NCBI GenBank assembly: GCA_018060305.1
Contig: JAGOWF010000036.1
Location: forward strand, 1-14,135
Direction: 5' to 3'
DNA: 14,135 nucleotides
Source: Pyrinomonadaceae bacterium
GTDB lineage: Bacteria; Acidobacteriota; Blastocatellia; Pyrinomonadales; Pyrinomonadaceae
A program made the position numbers and the translations under genes. Below the pieces are notes generated by a model that was not told the origin of the DNA, ran no database searches, and saw only the letters and a list, made by a program, of their open reading frames with translations. Numbering within the stretch: the stretch's first letter is position 1; the number at the start of each line of letters is the position of its first letter. Positions 13,009 through 14,135 of this stretch are shown here, one piece after another.

Positions 13009-14135
13009 TCATTGAGGATCTCGGATCGGCTCCCATCTCGCGAGCCGCTCACCGCGAAGGAACTTATAGAAGGCGACCATCGACGCCACGTTTGCCAGAA
13101 CAAAATACAGCGGCATCGCAAGCACTGTCAGCCGGTGGCCGGTCCGCTCTGTTATCCAGCCGCCGAGGGCCATAAGATAAAACGTCATCTGGATGAGCAG
13201 GGTCATCGAATAGAACGCGGAACCCATTGCTAACACAGCATTTGAAGTCAGCAGCACGATGAGGACGAGCGGCACGGCATAACGCAGCAGCTTGTGCGAA
13301 ATGAGCTCAACGGCGAAGAAACCGCGCTTTAACGGATTCATCATATCGCGATTTCGCCAGAGGTCTGTAAAGGTTTGCACGATCACGCGGACGCGCATGC
13401 TCAGTTCGTTTCCCGCTTCGCGGTTGGTGTCTTCGTAGCAAATCGCATCCGGCTGAAACACCGTTCTAAGGCCTTTGCGATAAAGTAATGACGAAATAAG
13501 GAAATCAGAGCACGCCTCGGCATACATCGGCTCATAGGCGGAGCGGCGAACAGCGTAAAGACAGCCCGACGCACCGATCAGCGAACAGGCCCGGCTCTCG
13601 GACATCTTGAGCTGCGTTTCATAGCCCCAGTAGCCGCGAGCCCCTTTGCCGACATTAGAGCGTTCGGCATCAAGATAGACGAGCCGGCCTGCGACGCAGC
13701 CGACCGTTTCGTCGGCGAAGGCGGGCAGCAGGGCCTTTAGCGAATCTTCACGATAGGTCGTGGTGGCGTCGGAAAACAGGATGATCTCGCCGGACGCCTG
13801 ACGCACCGCGTTGTTCTGCGTGGTCGTCTTCCCGACACGGCCCTCTTGTCGAAACAGTTTCACGCCCCGCCCCCCGAATTCACGGACGATGTCGTCAGTC
13901 CCGTCCGTGGATCCGTCTGACGCCACCAATACCTCAAGCTTCTCCGTCGGATAGTCGAGTTTAATAGTGTTCTCGATCTTCTTGCGTATCGATGCGGCCT
14001 CGTTAAACGCTGTGATCAGGACGGTTACGGTCGGTTCGAACGCAGCAGCCCGAACCGCTTTGGGCGAGAGCCGCCCGACAAGCCATGCGAGCAGCGGATA
14101 GCCGACGTACACGTATCCCAGCGCACCGACGCATA
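13009..14135 (-). CDS. Membrane family 2 glycosyltransferase (start beyond window)
   Basis: The frame is open to the window edge, so the N-terminus is missing; the GTG at 14112 lies inside the typical N-terminal membrane helix (ALGYVYVGYPLLAWLVG) and is not a likely start. The GT-A domain has VTVLITAFNEAASIRKKIEN, VLVASDGSTDGTDDIV and ILFSDATTTY (a DxD variant). SDFLISSLLYRKG carries the D that acts as catalytic base, and RVRVIVQTFTDLW stands where processive enzymes have QxxRW, but the Trp is displaced. Three C-terminal hydrophobic segments follow (YAVPLVLIVLLTSNAVLAM, MTLLIQMTFYLMALGGWI, AMPLYFVLANVASMVAFY). This layout fits membrane glycosyltransferases that make extracellular polysaccharide or glycolipid. 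It is upstream of, and coupled to, the soluble glycosyltransferase, so both probably serve one surface-glycan cluster that continues beyond the window. Confidence 0.85.
   Translation of the reverse strand, partial: CVGALGYVYVGYPLLAWLVGRLSPKAVRAAAFEPTVTVLITAFNEAASIRKKIENTIKLDYPTEKLEVLVASDGSTDGTDDIVREFGGRGVKLFRQEGRVGKTTTQNNAVRQASGEIILFSDATTTYREDSLKALLPAFADETVGCVAGRLVYLDAERSNVGKGARGYWGYETQLKMSESRACSLIGASGCLYAVRRSAYEPMYAEACSDFLISSLLYRKGLRTVFQPDAICYEDTNREAGNELSMRVRVIVQTFTDLWRNRDMMNPLKRGFFAVELISHKLLRYAVPLVLIVLLTSNAVLAMGSAFYSMTLLIQMTFYLMALGGWITERTGHRLTVLAMPLYFVLANVASMVAFYKFLRGERLARWEPIRDPQ

Noticed and set aside
13008..13121. Longer start (38 extra codons) for the soluble glycosyltransferase
   Set aside because: The extra residues overlap the upstream glycosyltransferase and match nothing of the GT-A fold, which starts about 20 residues after the 13007 ATG.

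Overview
The window looks like chromosomal DNA from a diderm, moderately GC-rich bacterium. My best guess is Acidobacteriota, Blastocatellia/Pyrinomonadales-like. This is inferred from the secreted beta-helix protein with a Thr-Pro linker and D-x-D-G-D-N-K-x-D repeats ending in AVWRP-like motifs, the PilT-type ATPase, the lipoprotein thioredoxin and the stand-alone methylmalonyl-CoA mutase large subunit. No marker gene proves it. I see no rRNA, tRNA, CRISPR array, integrase or transposase.

Layout, left to right. (1) The tail of an RDD-family membrane protein, then a short NFACT protein that has the coiled coil and NFACT-R domain of RqcH but no NFACT-N domain. It runs convergently, with a 14-base overlap, into a TlpA/ResA-like thiol-disulfide lipoprotein on the minus strand. 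(2) A remnant of a second pilT gene (minus strand, internally deleted), a 171-residue exported protein of unknown function (plus), and a full pilT gene (minus) with a likely terminator and promoter. The PilT is 660 residues, nearly twice the usual size: it carries a degenerate extra copy of its own N-terminal PAS-like domain, then about 200 residues of disordered linker, before the normal retraction ATPase. (3) A methylmalonyl-CoA mutase large subunit (minus), divergent from a TrmA/RlmD-type 23S rRNA m5U methyltransferase (plus), followed by a zinc-ribbon M48 metalloprotease (plus). (4) A perfect 11-bp hairpin that can terminate transcription both ways, then a large secreted beta-helix/FG-GAP protein (minus) with a 33-bp coding tandem repeat and a long leader containing an 8-bp dyad. 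(5) Two family-2 glycosyltransferases (minus), one base apart and probably coupled. The upstream one is cut by the window edge.

The genes are mostly housekeeping or cell-surface functions (pilus retraction, envelope redox, surface polysaccharide, secreted adhesin-like protein), not one pathway. The points most worth a second look are the PilT domain duplication beside a decayed pilT paralogue, the NFACT-N-less RqcH relative, and three genes with a -10-like hexamer 6-8 bases before the start codon and no Shine-Dalgarno, which suggests leaderless transcripts. I found no convincing wholly new multi-gene system.
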